64,000 bases of DNA from Nocardioidaceae bacterium SCSIO 66511 (GTDB taxonomy: Bacteria; Actinomycetota; Actinomycetes; Propionibacteriales; Nocardioidaceae). Under the pieces are notes generated by a model, which worked only from the letters and a program-made list of their open reading frames with translations, searched no databases and was not told the origin of the DNA. The translations under genes and the position numbers were made by a program. Location: contig CP095846.1 in the NCBI GenBank assembly GCA_023100825.1, positions 1,054,001 through 1,118,000 on the forward strand. The letters run 5' to 3'. Below are positions 25,263 through 36,342 of the stretch, in pieces (positions within the stretch are counted from its first letter, which is position 1; each line of letters opens with the position of its first letter).

Positions 25263-25637
25263 TCAGCGGTCGGACCAGCGCGCCTCGAGGAGACGGGTGG
25301 CCTCGGGTAGCGAGAGCCCGAGGCGGCGGGCGAGTGCGGCGTACTCGGCGGCGGCGTCCTGTGCGTCGGGGCGACTTCCGGTGGCCTGGTCGAGCAGCGT
25401 GCTCGAGACGAAGGTGCCTTTGCGGCCGTGCGTGGCGATCACGCCGCCCGCCTCGAGCTCGCGGTACGCCCGGGCGACCGTGTTGTTGGACAGGCCGAGG
25501 TCGGCGGCGAGCTGACGTACGGTCGGCAGCTTCTGGCCGGACTTCAGCTCACCCGATGCGACATGTGCGGCGATCTGCCGCCGCACCTGCTCGTACGGCG
25601 GTTCGCTGGTCGAGGTGTCGACGACGATGAGGTTCAT
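25263..25637 (-). CDS. GntR-family regulator, YtrA-like
   Basis: This 124-residue protein has an N-terminal winged helix (PPYEQVRRQIAAHVASGELKSGQKLPTVRQLAADLGLSNNTVARAYRELEAGGVI) and only a short C-terminal helix. That size and shape define the YtrA subfamily. YtrA regulators usually repress their own operon, which often encodes transporters. Here the operon encodes two paralogous membrane proteins upstream. ATG 25637 overlaps the preceding gene by 4 bp. The candidate operator lies before the first gene of the operon. Confidence 0.9.
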   Translation of the reverse strand: MNLIVVDTSTSEPPYEQVRRQIAAHVASGELKSGQKLPTVRQLAADLGLSNNTVARAYRELEAGGVIATHGRKGTFVSSTLLDQATGSRPDAQDAAAEYAALARRLGLSLPEATRLLEARWSDR

Positions 25638-26530
25638 GAGGTGGGTTCCAGCGTACGGGCGAAGTACCACTCCGGTGCGGGGGTGTTCGCGTCCTCGCGG
25701 TTGGTGCGGATGATGTACGCGACAAGGCCGATCGCGCCCGCAACGTACAGCGGTGCGAGGTTCAGCTCCGACGGGAAGCCGTCGATCGTGACGTAGGCGT
25801 ACGTGGTTCCGACGCAGCCCAGGACGGCGACCCACAGGAGCTGGATGCGAACGAGGCTCCGCACTGCGACCGACACCATCAGTTCGCGGGCGACGTGCAG
25901 GTCTTCATCGACGGCGGGCAGCGTGCGCAGCGTCCAGCGCTTGAGCAGCCCGATGATCGTCAACAGCAGAAGCCAGGCGACTGTAAGGCTTGCATAGAAG
26001 GGTCCTTGCGTGCCGTCGATCGGTCCGGCGAACCAAAGTATGGTGACCACCGCAACGGAAGCCGCGGCAGTGAGAAGGTGTGCGGCTTGCAGTCGGTACT
26101 CCCACGGGCGTAGGTACGTGCGGGAGGTCCGCGCGGTGAGCGGCGCAGACCGACGTGGTCCAGCACTGGCTCGTGCGGACGTGATGGTGGCGAGCGTCCA
26201 ACCGGCCAGGGATGCAGCACCCATAGCGAAGATGAACGCCTGGCCGCCGATTTCATGGACGAGTGGCACGTCGCGAAAGGCGAGCGATGCCCAGCCCACG
26301 ATGGGAGTCAGCACGCCTGTCGCAGCCACGCACGACCGAGTTCGCTCGATGAGCCGGTCGACGAGCCATTCCATGCCGGTGTCACTCAGCGCGAGCCCCT
26401 CCGGCGGGGTGAGCTTTGCGATCTCCTTGCGCGCGTCTCGTTCTGCCCTTCGCCACCCGATGATGAGGAACGGCAGCGTGATCACTTCCAAGCCGCCGAG
26501 GGCGATCAGGTAATGCATCGCGTCGCTCAT
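25634..26530 (-). CDS. Multi-pass membrane protein, paralogue of the adjacent gene
   Basis: This 298-residue protein has about six hydrophobic segments. It shares with its neighbour at 26527 a KLTPPEG motif after the first helix, a TYL-P-E segment in the middle and a C-terminal P-WxFAR motif. The two are clearly tandem duplicates. I do not recognise a named family. It is coupled by 4-bp overlaps to the upstream paralogue and to the downstream GntR gene. This suggests a membrane complex under that regulator. Confidence 0.75.
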   Translation of the reverse strand: MSDAMHYLIALGGLEVITLPFLIIGWRRAERDARKEIAKLTPPEGLALSDTGMEWLVDRLIERTRSCVAATGVLTPIVGWASLAFRDVPLVHEIGGQAFIFAMGAASLAGWTLATITSARASAGPRRSAPLTARTSRTYLRPWEYRLQAAHLLTAAASVAVVTILWFAGPIDGTQGPFYASLTVAWLLLLTIIGLLKRWTLRTLPAVDEDLHVARELMVSVAVRSLVRIQLLWVAVLGCVGTTYAYVTIDGFPSELNLAPLYVAGAIGLVAYIIRTNREDANTPAPEWYFARTLEPTS

Positions 26531-27411
26531 GCCGCGCTCGTCTCCGTACGCGCGAAGTGCCAGACCGGATCGGGCACCTGGCGCCAGTGTCGGTAGCCGA
26601 GTACCGCGGCGAAGGCGAGCGCGATCGGTGCGTACCCCGCCAGTAGCTCGGCGCCGGTCGGCATCGGGCCGAGGGCGGCGCTGACTGCGGTGATGTACGC
26701 CAGCCCGCCCGAAATCCAGATCGCCTTGTGCAGTTGCTGCATTGCGTACGCAGTGACGTACTCGCGCACGATGAGCGACCGGTCGCCGTCAAGGGGTGGG
26801 GGCTGCGCGAGGACCCAGCGCTGCGCGGTGACAGCGGCAACGGCCGCGATCAGCCAGATCCAGCAGACGACCATCGCGTACATCGCCCAGGTCGGCTCGT
26901 CGCCGGCGATCGCCTCGACGGTGAGCGCTACGGCACCGACGGCGAGCAGCGCAAGGAGCGCGCACTGAGCGAAGCGTTCGAGCGGGGAGAGGTACGTGGC
27001 GGCACTGCGCGGCGACAACGTCGCCACCCGGTGGGTTGTGCGCGGCTCGCGTGCGGCTCTCGTCGCGGCGTACACCTCGCCCAGTGCGTAGCCGGAGAAC
27101 AGCGCGACACCCCATGCCACCGAGTGAGCGCTGTCGGACAGTCGATCCGGCAGATACATCGGATGGGTCGCGATGATCAGCACGACGTACACGACGATCG
27201 ATGCGTGAAAGCCGGTGCGCCTTCGCTCGTACAGCTCCTCGAAGATCGCATGCCGAGACGCCGCATCGAGCCGGACGCCCTCGGGCGGGGTCAGCTTGCG
27301 CACCTGCTCGCCGACGCCGGCAGACGTTCGGGTCCAGAACGCCCACAGGACCGCGATGCCGACCGCAGACATGGCGACGGTGTACGTGAGCCATTTCAGG
27401 ACTTCGACCAT
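26527..27411 (-). CDS. Multi-pass membrane protein, first gene of the GntR operon
   Basis: This 294-residue membrane protein is a paralogue of the downstream 298-residue protein (shared KLTPPEG, SPRSAATYLSPLER and VWHFARTE motifs). Hydrophobic segments are spread along its length. No ATP-binding or enzymatic motif is visible, so it is not an ABC ATPase of the classic YtrA operons. Its promoter region contains TTTGTA/TACAAA half-sites that probably bind the GntR regulator encoded two genes downstream. Confidence 0.75.
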   Translation of the reverse strand: MVEVLKWLTYTVAMSAVGIAVLWAFWTRTSAGVGEQVRKLTPPEGVRLDAASRHAIFEELYERRRTGFHASIVVYVVLIIATHPMYLPDRLSDSAHSVAWGVALFSGYALGEVYAATRAAREPRTTHRVATLSPRSAATYLSPLERFAQCALLALLAVGAVALTVEAIAGDEPTWAMYAMVVCWIWLIAAVAAVTAQRWVLAQPPPLDGDRSLIVREYVTAYAMQQLHKAIWISGGLAYITAVSAALGPMPTGAELLAGYAPIALAFAAVLGYRHWRQVPDPVWHFARTETSAA

Positions 27412-27428
27412 CGCGCACCTCCGCAGGT

Positions 27429-27467
27429 GTTTGTACCGCTTTTTGTATCATCTGTGGCAGTACAAAC
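27429..27467 (-). promoter_or_regulatory. Candidate GntR (YtrA-type) operator
   Basis: GTTTGTA (27429-27435) and TACAAAC (27461-27467) form a 7-bp inverted repeat. A third half-site, TTTGTA at 27442-27447, pairs with the same right arm at a 13-nt spacing. It lies 18 bp upstream of the first membrane-protein gene, in an unusually AT-rich patch. YtrA regulators bind such GT...AC dyads. No direct evidence links it to this regulator. Confidence 0.5.
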
Positions 27468-27481
27468 GCAACCGTCATCCG

Positions 27482-27540
27482 GAGTTTGCGGACTTTTCGA
27501 TGCTGCAGCGCCCGCGCACGACCGAAAAGTCCGCAAACTC
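27482..27540. repeat. 18-bp perfect inverted repeat upstream of pcrA
   Basis: GAGTTTGCGGACTTTTCG (27482-27499) is exactly complementary to 27523-27540, around a 23-nt loop. It lies between divergent promoters, so it is not a simple terminator. It could be a protein-binding dyad or an RNA hairpin in a long leader. Confidence 0.6.
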
Positions 27541-27608
27541 GACGCAGCGGCAACAGGTACGACGCCGCGGCGACGCTGTCAGTCGCGGAACGTAGGCTGA
27601 GAGGCGAT

Positions 27609-29981
<2,373 letters not shown>

Positions 29982-29986
29982 CCCGA

Positions 29987-30052
29987 CGAGAGTTCGTACG
30001 CTTTCGTACCAGCGCGGGAGCGCAGGGTGGTACGAAGGCGTACGAACTCTCG
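29987..30052. terminator. Bidirectional terminator hairpin between pcrA and the M23 gene
   Basis: Arms 29987-30011 and 30028-30052 pair over 25 bp with a single G-U pair around a 16-nt loop. The element sits between convergent genes, beginning 6 bp after the pcrA stop and ending 17 bp before the M23 stop. It would stop transcription from both sides. Confidence 0.75.
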
Positions 30053-30068
30053 GGTGGGCCGGTAGAGG

Positions 30069-30986
30069 CTACGGGTCGACGCCGTGCTCCTGCAGCGCGG
30101 CGTCCGGGTCGACCGGCTCACCGCCGCCCGGGCGTACCTCGAGGTGCAGGTGTGGGCCGGTGACGTTGCCGGTCGCGCCGACGGTGCCGATCTGGTCGCC
30201 GGGTGAGACCGTCTGACCGGAGCTGACGCTGATCGAGGTCTGGTGGCAGTACCAGATCTCGGTGCCGTCGTCGAGGGTCAGCACCGTCTTGTTCCCGTAC
30301 GCGCCGTCGTAGCCCGTCGAGGTGATGGTGCCCGAGCTGACGGCGACCAGCGGCGTGCCCGATGCGGCAGCGAAGTCGAGTCCGGTGTGCACGGTCGACC
30401 AGTACGAGCTCGTCTCGCCGAACGTCGCCGTCAGGGTGTAACCGGCGACGGGGAGCACCCACTGACCCTCGGCCGGAGCCTCGCCCGACAGTGCCAGACC
30501 GTCGCTGTCCTCCTCGGCAGCCTCCTCGCGCTGCTCGGCGAGCCGCTCCTTGCGCTTCTGTTCCTTCAGCAGCTTGTCGGCCTGGTCCTCCGACTTGCTC
30601 GCCAACTGCTTCAGTGCGGCCTTGCGCTGACGCGCCTGCGTCTCGGCCTGCCGCTCCAACGTCGCGCGGCTGATGCTGCGGCTCACATCAGGGGAGTTGG
30701 CCCGGTTGAGCGACGGTTGTGGCGCCGCCAGCGGGGTCGAGAGCGTTGCGGGCTCGGCGGCGAAAACCTCGCCGACCGGATCGGACGCCGTCTGTACGGC
30801 GCCGACGCCGGCCGTCGCGAGGACCGCGACACCGACCATGGCAGAGACCGGCACTCGGCGCAGGGGGTTCCGGCGGCGCTGTTTCGGCGCGCGATGGGAA
30901 CCCGCTCCGTTCGGTGACTCCTGCTGCTGCGTTTCGGATGAGTCGTCGCCGCTACCCCCAGATGACGACGGAAAGTCTGGCGACAC
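30069..30986 (-). CDS. M23-family (LytM-type) cell-wall peptidase 1
   Basis: This 305-residue protein has an N-terminal cytosolic basic region, one membrane segment (about residues 46-66), a charged coiled-coil stretch (about 105-160: RQRKAALKQLASKSEDQADKLLKEQKRK) and a C-terminal M23 domain. Zinc ligands are seen in HTGLDF and HLHLEV. It would cleave peptidoglycan cross-bridges or activate an amidase at the cell surface. It is a close paralogue of the gene upstream (31076-31930), with near-identical catalytic domains. The GTG start is supported by frame only. The M. tuberculosis counterpart next to uvrD1 is Rv0950c, from memory. Confidence 0.9.
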   Translation of the reverse strand: MSPDFPSSSGGSGDDSSETQQQESPNGAGSHRAPKQRRRNPLRRVPVSAMVGVAVLATAGVGAVQTASDPVGEVFAAEPATLSTPLAAPQPSLNRANSPDVSRSISRATLERQAETQARQRKAALKQLASKSEDQADKLLKEQKRKERLAEQREEAAEEDSDGLALSGEAPAEGQWVLPVAGYTLTATFGETSSYWSTVHTGLDFAAASGTPLVAVSSGTITSTGYDGAYGNKTVLTLDDGTEIWYCHQTSISVSSGQTVSPGDQIGTVGATGNVTGPHLHLEVRPGGGEPVDPDAALQEHGVDP

Positions 30987-31075
30987 AGATGGAACCTTTT
31001 GGTAGCGGACGGAGCCCCCGACGCTACCAGCCGGTCATGGAGAAACAAGTTCGTACGCGAACGCTGTGGGCAGGG

Positions 31076-31930
31076 TCACGGACTGACGCCGTGGTCCTCC
31101 AGGACGGCGTACGGGTCGATCCCCTCATCGCTTCCGTCGGGGTGAACCTCGAGGTGCAGATGCGGCCCGGTGACGTTGCCGGTCGACCCGACGGTGCCCA
31201 TCGAATCGCCCGGGCCGACGGTCTGGCCGACCTCGACCTCGATGGTGGTCTGGTGGCAGTACCAGAGTTCGGTGCCGTCTTCGAGCGTCAAGATCGTCCG
31301 GTTGCCGTACGCGGAGTCGTAGCCGGTCGAGGTGATCGTGCCGGATGCTACCGCGACCAGCGGGGTGCCGGATGCGGCCGCGAAGTCGAGGCCGGTGTGA
31401 TAGCCCGACGACCAGTACGGACCGGCCTGCCCGAACGTCGCGGTGATGCGGTAGCCCGCCAGCGGAAGCACCCACTGGGTCGACTCGAGCTTCTTGGCCT
31501 GCTTCTGCGTCTTCGCGGCGAGCTGCTTGAGGGCCTGGCGGCGCTGCTCGGCCTGTTGCTCGGCCTGCTTCTCGAGCAGCTCCCGGTCGGCGTCACGGCT
31601 CGGGTCGAAAGCGTTGACGTTGGGGTCGCGTGATGCCAGCGAGCCGGCGGCAGCGACGTCACCGCTCAGCGCGGGGTACTCCTGGCCGGTCTGGGATCCG
31701 TCGCCGGTCGCGGGCCCGAGTGTGACGGCTCCGACTCCCGCGATGACCAGGGCGGTGGCACCCGCGGCGATCGGCATCGAGAACGACGGGAGCGTTCGCT
31801 TCGGGGTGCGTACGGTCCGAGAGTCTTGGCGGTACGCCCGCTTGCCGCCCTTCTGCTTCGGGGCGCGATGGGAGGTACGTGAGGCGCGTGATGGCTCGGC
31901 CCTGCGCTTCGGTGCGCGGCGCGACGGCAC
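31076..31930 (-). CDS. M23-family (LytM-type) cell-wall peptidase 2
   Basis: This 284-residue paralogue of the next gene has a very basic N-terminus (RRAPKRRAEP), a membrane segment at about 52-72, a short coiled coil (RRQALKQLAAKTQKQAKKLE) and an M23 domain with HTGLDF and HLHLEV ligands. The catalytic domains of the two proteins share long identical runs such as DFAAASGTPLVAV, while the linkers differ. This indicates tandem duplication followed by divergence of the linker. The start is GTG 31930. The 89-bp gap to the downstream copy leaves room for a separate promoter. Confidence 0.9.
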   Translation of the reverse strand: MPSRRAPKRRAEPSRASRTSHRAPKQKGGKRAYRQDSRTVRTPKRTLPSFSMPIAAGATALVIAGVGAVTLGPATGDGSQTGQEYPALSGDVAAAGSLASRDPNVNAFDPSRDADRELLEKQAEQQAEQRRQALKQLAAKTQKQAKKLESTQWVLPLAGYRITATFGQAGPYWSSGYHTGLDFAAASGTPLVAVASGTITSTGYDSAYGNRTILTLEDGTELWYCHQTTIEVEVGQTVGPGDSMGTVGSTGNVTGPHLHLEVHPDGSDEGIDPYAVLEDHGVSP

Positions 31931-32007
31931 GAAACGAACCTCCGGATTGCGGGCAAAGACTCGCCAGAGAATAACGGAAACGTCACTGCGACGGAAGCCC
32001 GGGCGGC

Positions 32008-32895
32008 TCAGGGTGTCGCAGAGCGTGTACTACCGGTCATCGTACGTACCCGTTCGGCGATGAGATCGGGGTGTGTACGCGCCACCCAGTGTCCCGCATC
32101 CACCTCGTACATCGTCAGGTTTTCTACGAATCGCGGCAGGCGATGGTAGAGCGCCGGGATCAGGAAGTCGTCGCGCGTCGGCACGATCACCTGGACGGGT
32201 ACCGACGTCGTCGCCGGCCGAGGGTTCCGCATCCGGCCGGTGGCGTTCGCACGGTAGAGGTTCACGCCGTTGGCGCCGTCCTCGGCGAACGTCGACGGCC
32301 AGTGCGGCGCGTCGGCGAGCCCCTGCGAGCGGGTGAGGGACGCGCGCAGTCGCCCGCCTTGTCTGCGGAACACCCATTCGGGAACACCCGGTACGTGGAA
32401 CGCCGCGATGTACCAGGAGTGCGCGACCTGCCGGAGCGCGTCACGAGTGTGGCCGGTCTTTCGGGCGGTACGAAGGAAGTCCCCGAAGTGGTCAAGGGAC
32501 GGACCGCTGATGGAGGTGAACGATGCGATGCGACCGGTCAGTCTGTCGTCGGTCGCCTCACTGGTGACGACGTCCCACAGCTGGACCGAACCCCAGTCGT
32601 GGCCGAGGAGGTGCACGGGCCGATCCGGTGCGACCGCGTCGACCACTGCGATCAGGTCGTCGACCAGCCGAGCCGTCCGGTAGCCGGCTCGGTCACGGGG
32701 TGCCGTCGACGCGCCGGCGCCGCGTACGTCGTAAGTGACGACGAAGTGGTCAGCACAGAGGCGTTCGGCGAGGGGCTCCCACATCTGTTGCGTGTCGGGG
32801 AATCCGTGCACCATCACCAGAGTCGGTCCGTCGGGGATGCCGCCGGTACGCACTGCGAGCTCGACCTCGCCCGACTCGACTCGTTGTTCCGCCAT
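32008..32895 (-). CDS. Alpha/beta-hydrolase, epoxide-hydrolase-like
   Basis: This 295-residue alpha/beta-hydrolase has the oxyanion region [11 protein letters not shown], an aspartate nucleophile in LLGHDWGS (D rather than S, as in epoxide hydrolases and dehalogenases) and the catalytic histidine in [12 protein letters not shown]. It lacks a signal peptide. The substrate is unknown. Its start faces the sucCD promoter region. In M. tuberculosis this interval between the M23 gene and sucC has no such gene as I recall, so it is probably a lineage-specific insertion. Confidence 0.85.
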   Translation of the reverse strand: MAEQRVESGEVELAVRTGGIPDGPTLVMVHGFPDTQQMWEPLAERLCADHFVVTYDVRGAGASTAPRDRAGYRTARLVDDLIAVVDAVAPDRPVHLLGHDWGSVQLWDVVTSEATDDRLTGRIASFTSISGPSLDHFGDFLRTARKTGHTRDALRQVAHSWYIAAFHVPGVPEWVFRRQGGRLRASLTRSQGLADAPHWPSTFAEDGANGVNLYRANATGRMRNPRPATTSVPVQVIVPTRDDFLIPALYHRLPRFVENLTMYEVDAGHWVARTHPDLIAERVRTMTGSTRSATP

Positions 32896-33056
32896 CGCCT
32901 CTCCCAGATGTCGTGCCGACGTACCCGATTGAGAGCGGGCAAGTCGACGGGACTAAAGTCCACAACGCCTACGGAGCATATTTCCCCAGGTCGTGTGGCC
33001 ACGATCAACTCTCCCGAGCATCCGGTCAGTCGCCAGCATTAAGGACGGACAGCACA

Positions 33057-34220
33057 GTGGATTTGATGGAGTACCAGGCGAAGGAGCTCTTCGCCAAGCA
33101 TGGAGTGCCGGTGACGCTCGGCGTCGTGGCAGAAACCCCCGAAGATGCGAAAGCCGCGGCCGAGCAGCTCGGCGGCGCCGTCGTCGTGAAGGCCCAGGTC
33201 AAGGCCGGCGGACGCGGCAAGGCCGGTGGAGTCAAGCTGGCGAAGACTCCCGACGAGGCGCAGGCCCGTGCCGGCGACATCCTCGGCATGCAGATCAAGG
33301 GACTCACCGTCAACCGCGTGCTGATCGCCCCTGCCGCACAGATCGCCGAGGAGTACTACTTCTCCTTCCTCCTCGACCGGGCCAACCGCTCGTACCTGTG
33401 CATCGCGAGCGTCGAGGGCGGTGTCGAGATCGAGGAGGTCGCGAAGACCAACCCCGACGCCGTGAAGCAGATCTCGATCGACCCGGGCAAGGGTGTCGAC
33501 GAGGCGAAGGCCCGCGAGATCGTCGGGGAGGCCGCGTTCCCGGCCGAGCTGAGCGAGCAGGCCGTGACCATGGTCCAGCGGCTCTGGGACGTCTTCACCA
33601 AGGAAGACGCCACTCTGGTCGAGGTCAACCCGCTGGCCCGCCTCGAGGGCGACACGCTCGAGGCGCTCGACGGCAAGGTCTCGCTCGACGAGAACGCCGA
33701 GTTCCGTCACGAGGGTCACGCGGCCTTCGAAGACAAGGCCGCCGCAGACCCGCTGGAGGCGAAGGCCAAGGCCAAGGGGCTGAACTACGTCAAGCTCGAC
33801 GGCGAAGTCGGCATCATCGGTAACGGCGCCGGGCTCGTCATGTCGACGCTCGACGTGGTCGCGTACGCCGGTGAGAAGCATTCAAACGTCAAGCCGGCCA
33901 ACTTCCTCGACATCGGCGGCGGCGCATCGGCCGAGGTGATGGCGAACGGTCTCGACGTGATCCTGAACGACCCGCAGGTGAAGTCGGTGTTCGTCAACGT
34001 CTTCGGCGGCATCACCTCCTGTGACGCGGTCGCGAACGGCATCGTCGGCGCACTCGATCTGCTCGGCGACGAGGCGACGAAGCCGCTCGTCGTACGCCTG
34101 GACGGCAACAACGTCGACGAGGGGCGGAGCATTCTCGCCGAGCGCAACCATCCGCTGGTGACGATGGTCGACACGATGGACGGTGCCGCGGACCGCGCGG
34201 CCGAGCTGGCGAGCCGCTGA
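33057..34220 (+). CDS. sucC: Succinyl-CoA synthetase, beta subunit (ADP/GDP-forming)
   Basis: This 387-residue subunit carries the ATP-grasp nucleotide site and CoA-binding partner surface of the TCA-cycle enzyme that makes ATP or GTP from succinyl-CoA. The N-terminus from GTG 33057 reads [19 protein letters not shown], matching the family's first residues closely. This decides the start over ATG 33066. The motif [20 protein letters not shown] is the nucleotide-binding stretch, and [18 protein letters not shown] lies near the C-terminus. AAGGACGG lies upstream. sucD follows after 10 bp. Confidence 0.97.
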   Translation: MDLMEYQAKELFAKHGVPVTLGVVAETPEDAKAAAEQLGGAVVVKAQVKAGGRGKAGGVKLAKTPDEAQARAGDILGMQIKGLTVNRVLIAPAAQIAEEYYFSFLLDRANRSYLCIASVEGGVEIEEVAKTNPDAVKQISIDPGKGVDEAKAREIVGEAAFPAELSEQAVTMVQRLWDVFTKEDATLVEVNPLARLEGDTLEALDGKVSLDENAEFRHEGHAAFEDKAAADPLEAKAKAKGLNYVKLDGEVGIIGNGAGLVMSTLDVVAYAGEKHSNVKPANFLDIGGGASAEVMANGLDVILNDPQVKSVFVNVFGGITSCDAVANGIVGALDLLGDEATKPLVVRLDGNNVDEGRSILAERNHPLVTMVDTMDGAADRAAELASR

Positions 34221-34230
34221 GGAGGCACGG

Positions 34231-35121
34231 ATGTCAATCTTTCTGAACAAGGACTCCAAGGTCATCGTCCAGGGCATCACCGGGAGCGAAGGCTCGAAGC
34301 ACACCGCGCGCATGCTTGCCGCCGGTACGCAGGTCGTCGGCGGCGTCAACGCCCGCAAGGCCGGCACCACGGTGCAGCACGGCGACGTCGAGCTGCCGGT
34401 GTTCGGCACGGTCCAGGAGGCGATGGACAAGACCGGCGCGAACGTGTCGGTCGTCTTCGTGCCCCCGGCATTCACCAAGGATGCCGTCATCGAGGCCATC
34501 GACGCCGAGATGCCACTGCTGGTCGTCATCACCGAGGGCGTGCCGGTGCAGGACTCCGCCGAGTTCTGGGCGTACGCGAGCGAGCCGGGGCGCAAGACCC
34601 GGATCATCGGCCCGAACTGCCCCGGCATCATCACACCGGGTGAAGCCCTCGCCGGCATCACGCCGGCGAACATCACGGGTTCCGGTCCCGTCGGACTCGT
34701 GTCGAAATCGGGCACGCTGACGTACCAGATGATGTTCGAGCTGAGCGACTTCGGCTTCTCAACGGCGATCGGCATCGGTGGTGACCCGGTCATCGGTACG
34801 ACGCACATCGACGCTCTCGAGGCGTTCGAGGCCGATCCGGACACCAAGGCGATCGTGATGATCGGTGAGATCGGCGGCGACGCAGAAGAGCGGGCGGCCG
34901 AGTTCATCAAGGCGAACGTCACCAAGCCGGTCGTCGGCTACGTCGCCGGGTTCACGGCACCCGAGGGCAAGACGATGGGCCACGCCGGTGCGATCGTGTC
35001 CGGCTCGTCCGGTACGGCCGAGGCGAAGAAGGAGGCCCTCGAGGCCGCCGGTGTCAAGGTCGGCAAGACGCCCTCGGAGACGGCAGACCTGATGCGCGAG
35101 ATCCTGAAGGGCCTCGGCTAG
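34231..35121 (+). CDS. sucD: Succinyl-CoA synthetase, alpha subunit
   Basis: This 296-residue subunit begins [21 protein letters not shown], the CoA-binding Rossmann motif. It contains the active-site histidine that is phosphorylated during catalysis in [21 protein letters not shown] (about residue 251), and [17 protein letters not shown] lies 6 nt before ATG 34231. It forms an operon with sucC. A strong hairpin follows 26 bp after the stop. Confidence 0.97.
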   Translation: MSIFLNKDSKVIVQGITGSEGSKHTARMLAAGTQVVGGVNARKAGTTVQHGDVELPVFGTVQEAMDKTGANVSVVFVPPAFTKDAVIEAIDAEMPLLVVITEGVPVQDSAEFWAYASEPGRKTRIIGPNCPGIITPGEALAGITPANITGSGPVGLVSKSGTLTYQMMFELSDFGFSTAIGIGGDPVIGTTHIDALEAFEADPDTKAIVMIGEIGGDAEERAAEFIKANVTKPVVGYVAGFTAPEGKTMGHAGAIVSGSSGTAEAKKEALEAAGVKVGKTPSETADLMREILKGLG

Positions 35122-35147
35122 GCACTAGAGCCAAGGACCACTCTCGG

Positions 35148-35195
35148 ACGGCGCATCGCGCTCCGGCCACCAGACGCCGGAGGACGATGCGCCGT
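35148..35195 (+). terminator. Two-part hairpin terminator after sucCD
   Basis: ACGGCGCATCG (35148-35158) pairs with 35185-35195, and inside it CTCCGGC (35161-35167) pairs with GCCGGAG (35176-35182). The double stem lies just after sucD and just before the DUF1707 gene. No T-tract follows. Confidence 0.7.
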
Positions 35196-35231
35196 TCGTG
35201 TATCTACAGATGCCGGCGGAGGGAGCCGCTA

Positions 35232-35252
35232 ATGGTCGGACGGCAGCTGTGA
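35232..35252 (+). CDS. Six-codon leader ORF coupled to the DUF1707 gene
   Basis: ATG 35232 opens a minimal frame (MVGRQL, stop 35250-35252). It is preceded 6 nt earlier by an excellent Shine-Dalgarno sequence, GGAGGGAG (35218-35225). Its TGA overlaps the GTG start of the next gene as GTGA. Ribosomes that load at the strong site would finish exactly on the downstream start. That suggests translational coupling or a regulatory leader peptide. There is no other sign of function in so short a peptide. Confidence 0.45.
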   Translation: MVGRQL

Positions 35253-36142
35253 GCGACGCGGGTGAGAAGCGAGCCCGCGACGACGACCGCGACCGTGTGG
35301 TCGCCGCGCTCGACGACGCGTACGTCGATGGGCAGATCGATGCCGACGAACGCGAGTCCCGGGTAGCCGCGACTCTCGGGGCGCGTACGCTCGGCGAACT
35401 CGCCGAGGTGGTCGCGGACCTTCAGGTCGAGGAGGTCCTGCCGGAGCCAGAGCCGGAGCCGGGGCCGAGTCGGGGCAGGTTTGTCATCGCGACCGTTGCC
35501 GCCGTCGCTGTGCTCGGTTTCGTCGGCTGGAAGATCGGCGGCGACGGCTCCGATGCGCCGGATGCGTCGACCGGGTTGATGAGCGAGGCGGAGTCGGCGG
35601 TCAGCGACGAGCACGTCGTGAGGTGGAGCGACGTCGAGGACGAGCTCGGCACGGCGGCTCCGTCGAGAAAGGGCATCCGGGTGCCGCAGGTCGGTGCGTG
35701 GACGGCAACCGAGGCGGACATCCGAGCACTCATCGAAACGTATCGGGACAAGCGCGGAGACTTCTTCATAGACGCGTCGTTCTATCCGGAGTACGCCACG
35801 CTGAATCAACCTCTCGCCGGCGCGGATCCCGCCTACCAGACGTGGTCGTTCTATCCGCACGACCCGGTGCTGCGTGCGTCGGAGGCCGCTTCCTCCGGCC
35901 TACGCGATCAGGCCGTGATCGACTTTCGCGACGTGGACCTCGACCGGCTGTTCGAGAACCTCGAGTCCGCGCTGACCGAGCTGAATGTCGAGGATGCCCG
36001 GCTCCTCTACATCAGGATGGGTGGGGGAAACGGGTCGTCGCAGGTCCAGATCTACGTACGGAACGGGTACCAAGAGACCGGCTACCTGAACACGACGCTG
36101 GCCGGCGAGACCACGCAGAGGTATGCGTTCTCGGGGGGATGA
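35249..36142 (+). CDS. DUF1707-domain membrane protein
   Basis: This 297-residue protein starts with a DUF1707 (SHOCT-like) domain: RVVAALDDAYVDGQIDADERESRVAATLGARTLGELAEVVADLQ. A proline/glutamate linker follows, then one membrane helix (FVIATVAAVAVLGFVGWKIG) and an extracytoplasmic domain of about 180 residues that I do not recognise. The start is uncertain. GTG 35249 follows a coupled leader ORF; ATG 35210 and GTG 35198 are in frame but lie in or next to the terminator stem and lack ribosome-binding sites. The gene is followed by a small hairpin (36165-36182). Confidence 0.75.
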   Translation: MSDAGEKRARDDDRDRVVAALDDAYVDGQIDADERESRVAATLGARTLGELAEVVADLQVEEVLPEPEPEPGPSRGRFVIATVAAVAVLGFVGWKIGGDGSDAPDASTGLMSEAESAVSDEHVVRWSDVEDELGTAAPSRKGIRVPQVGAWTATEADIRALIETYRDKRGDFFIDASFYPEYATLNQPLAGADPAYQTWSFYPHDPVLRASEAASSGLRDQAVIDFRDVDLDRLFENLESALTELNVEDARLLYIRMGGGNGSSQVQIYVRNGYQETGYLNTTLAGETTQRYAFSGG

Positions 36143-36164
36143 GCCCGCGTCCAACACGTACGAG

Positions 36165-36182
36165 GGTGGCGCACACGCCACC
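36165..36182 (+). terminator. Small hairpin after the DUF1707 gene
   Basis: GGTGGCG (36165-36171) and CGCCACC (36176-36182) form a 7-bp stem with a CACA loop, 22 bp after the stop codon. It is probably a weak terminator. Confidence 0.4.
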
Positions 36183-36227
36183 TCGGGGTATAGCCAGCCA
36201 CACCCCAGAACGGGCGTTCGGCGGATG

Positions 36228-36248
36228 TTGACGCGCGCTCCGCGTCAA
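36228..36248 (+). promoter_or_regulatory. 21-bp palindrome upstream of the mmpL-type gene
   Basis: TTGACGCG-CGCTC-CGCGTCAA has perfect 8-bp arms. The left arm also contains TTGACG, a good -35 hexamer. A regulator bound here would cover the promoter. No TetR-type gene is adjacent, so the binding protein is unknown. Confidence 0.5.
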
Positions 36249-36271
36249 TAGCGTCAGGTGTGTTCGCGAGG

Positions 36272-36298
36272 CCCGCTCCGAACGGGGGGCGGAGCGGG
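36272..36298 (+). promoter_or_regulatory. 5'-leader hairpin of the mmpL-type gene
   Basis: CCCGCTCCG (36272-36280) pairs with CGGAGCGGG (36290-36298) around a 9-nt loop, ending 34 bp before a good AAGGAG ribosome-binding site (36333-36338). It may be a mRNA-stability or attenuation element. Confidence 0.4.
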
Positions 36299-36342
36299 AC
36301 GCTGCGGACATCCATCTGCCCACCTCCGCCTTAAGGAGAACC

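Noticed and set aside
30987-31075. A c-di-AMP (ydaO-type) riboswitch before the M23 genes
   Set aside because: Such riboswitches often precede actinobacterial wall hydrolases, but the 88- and 77-bp leader gaps are too short and I see no matching conserved segments.
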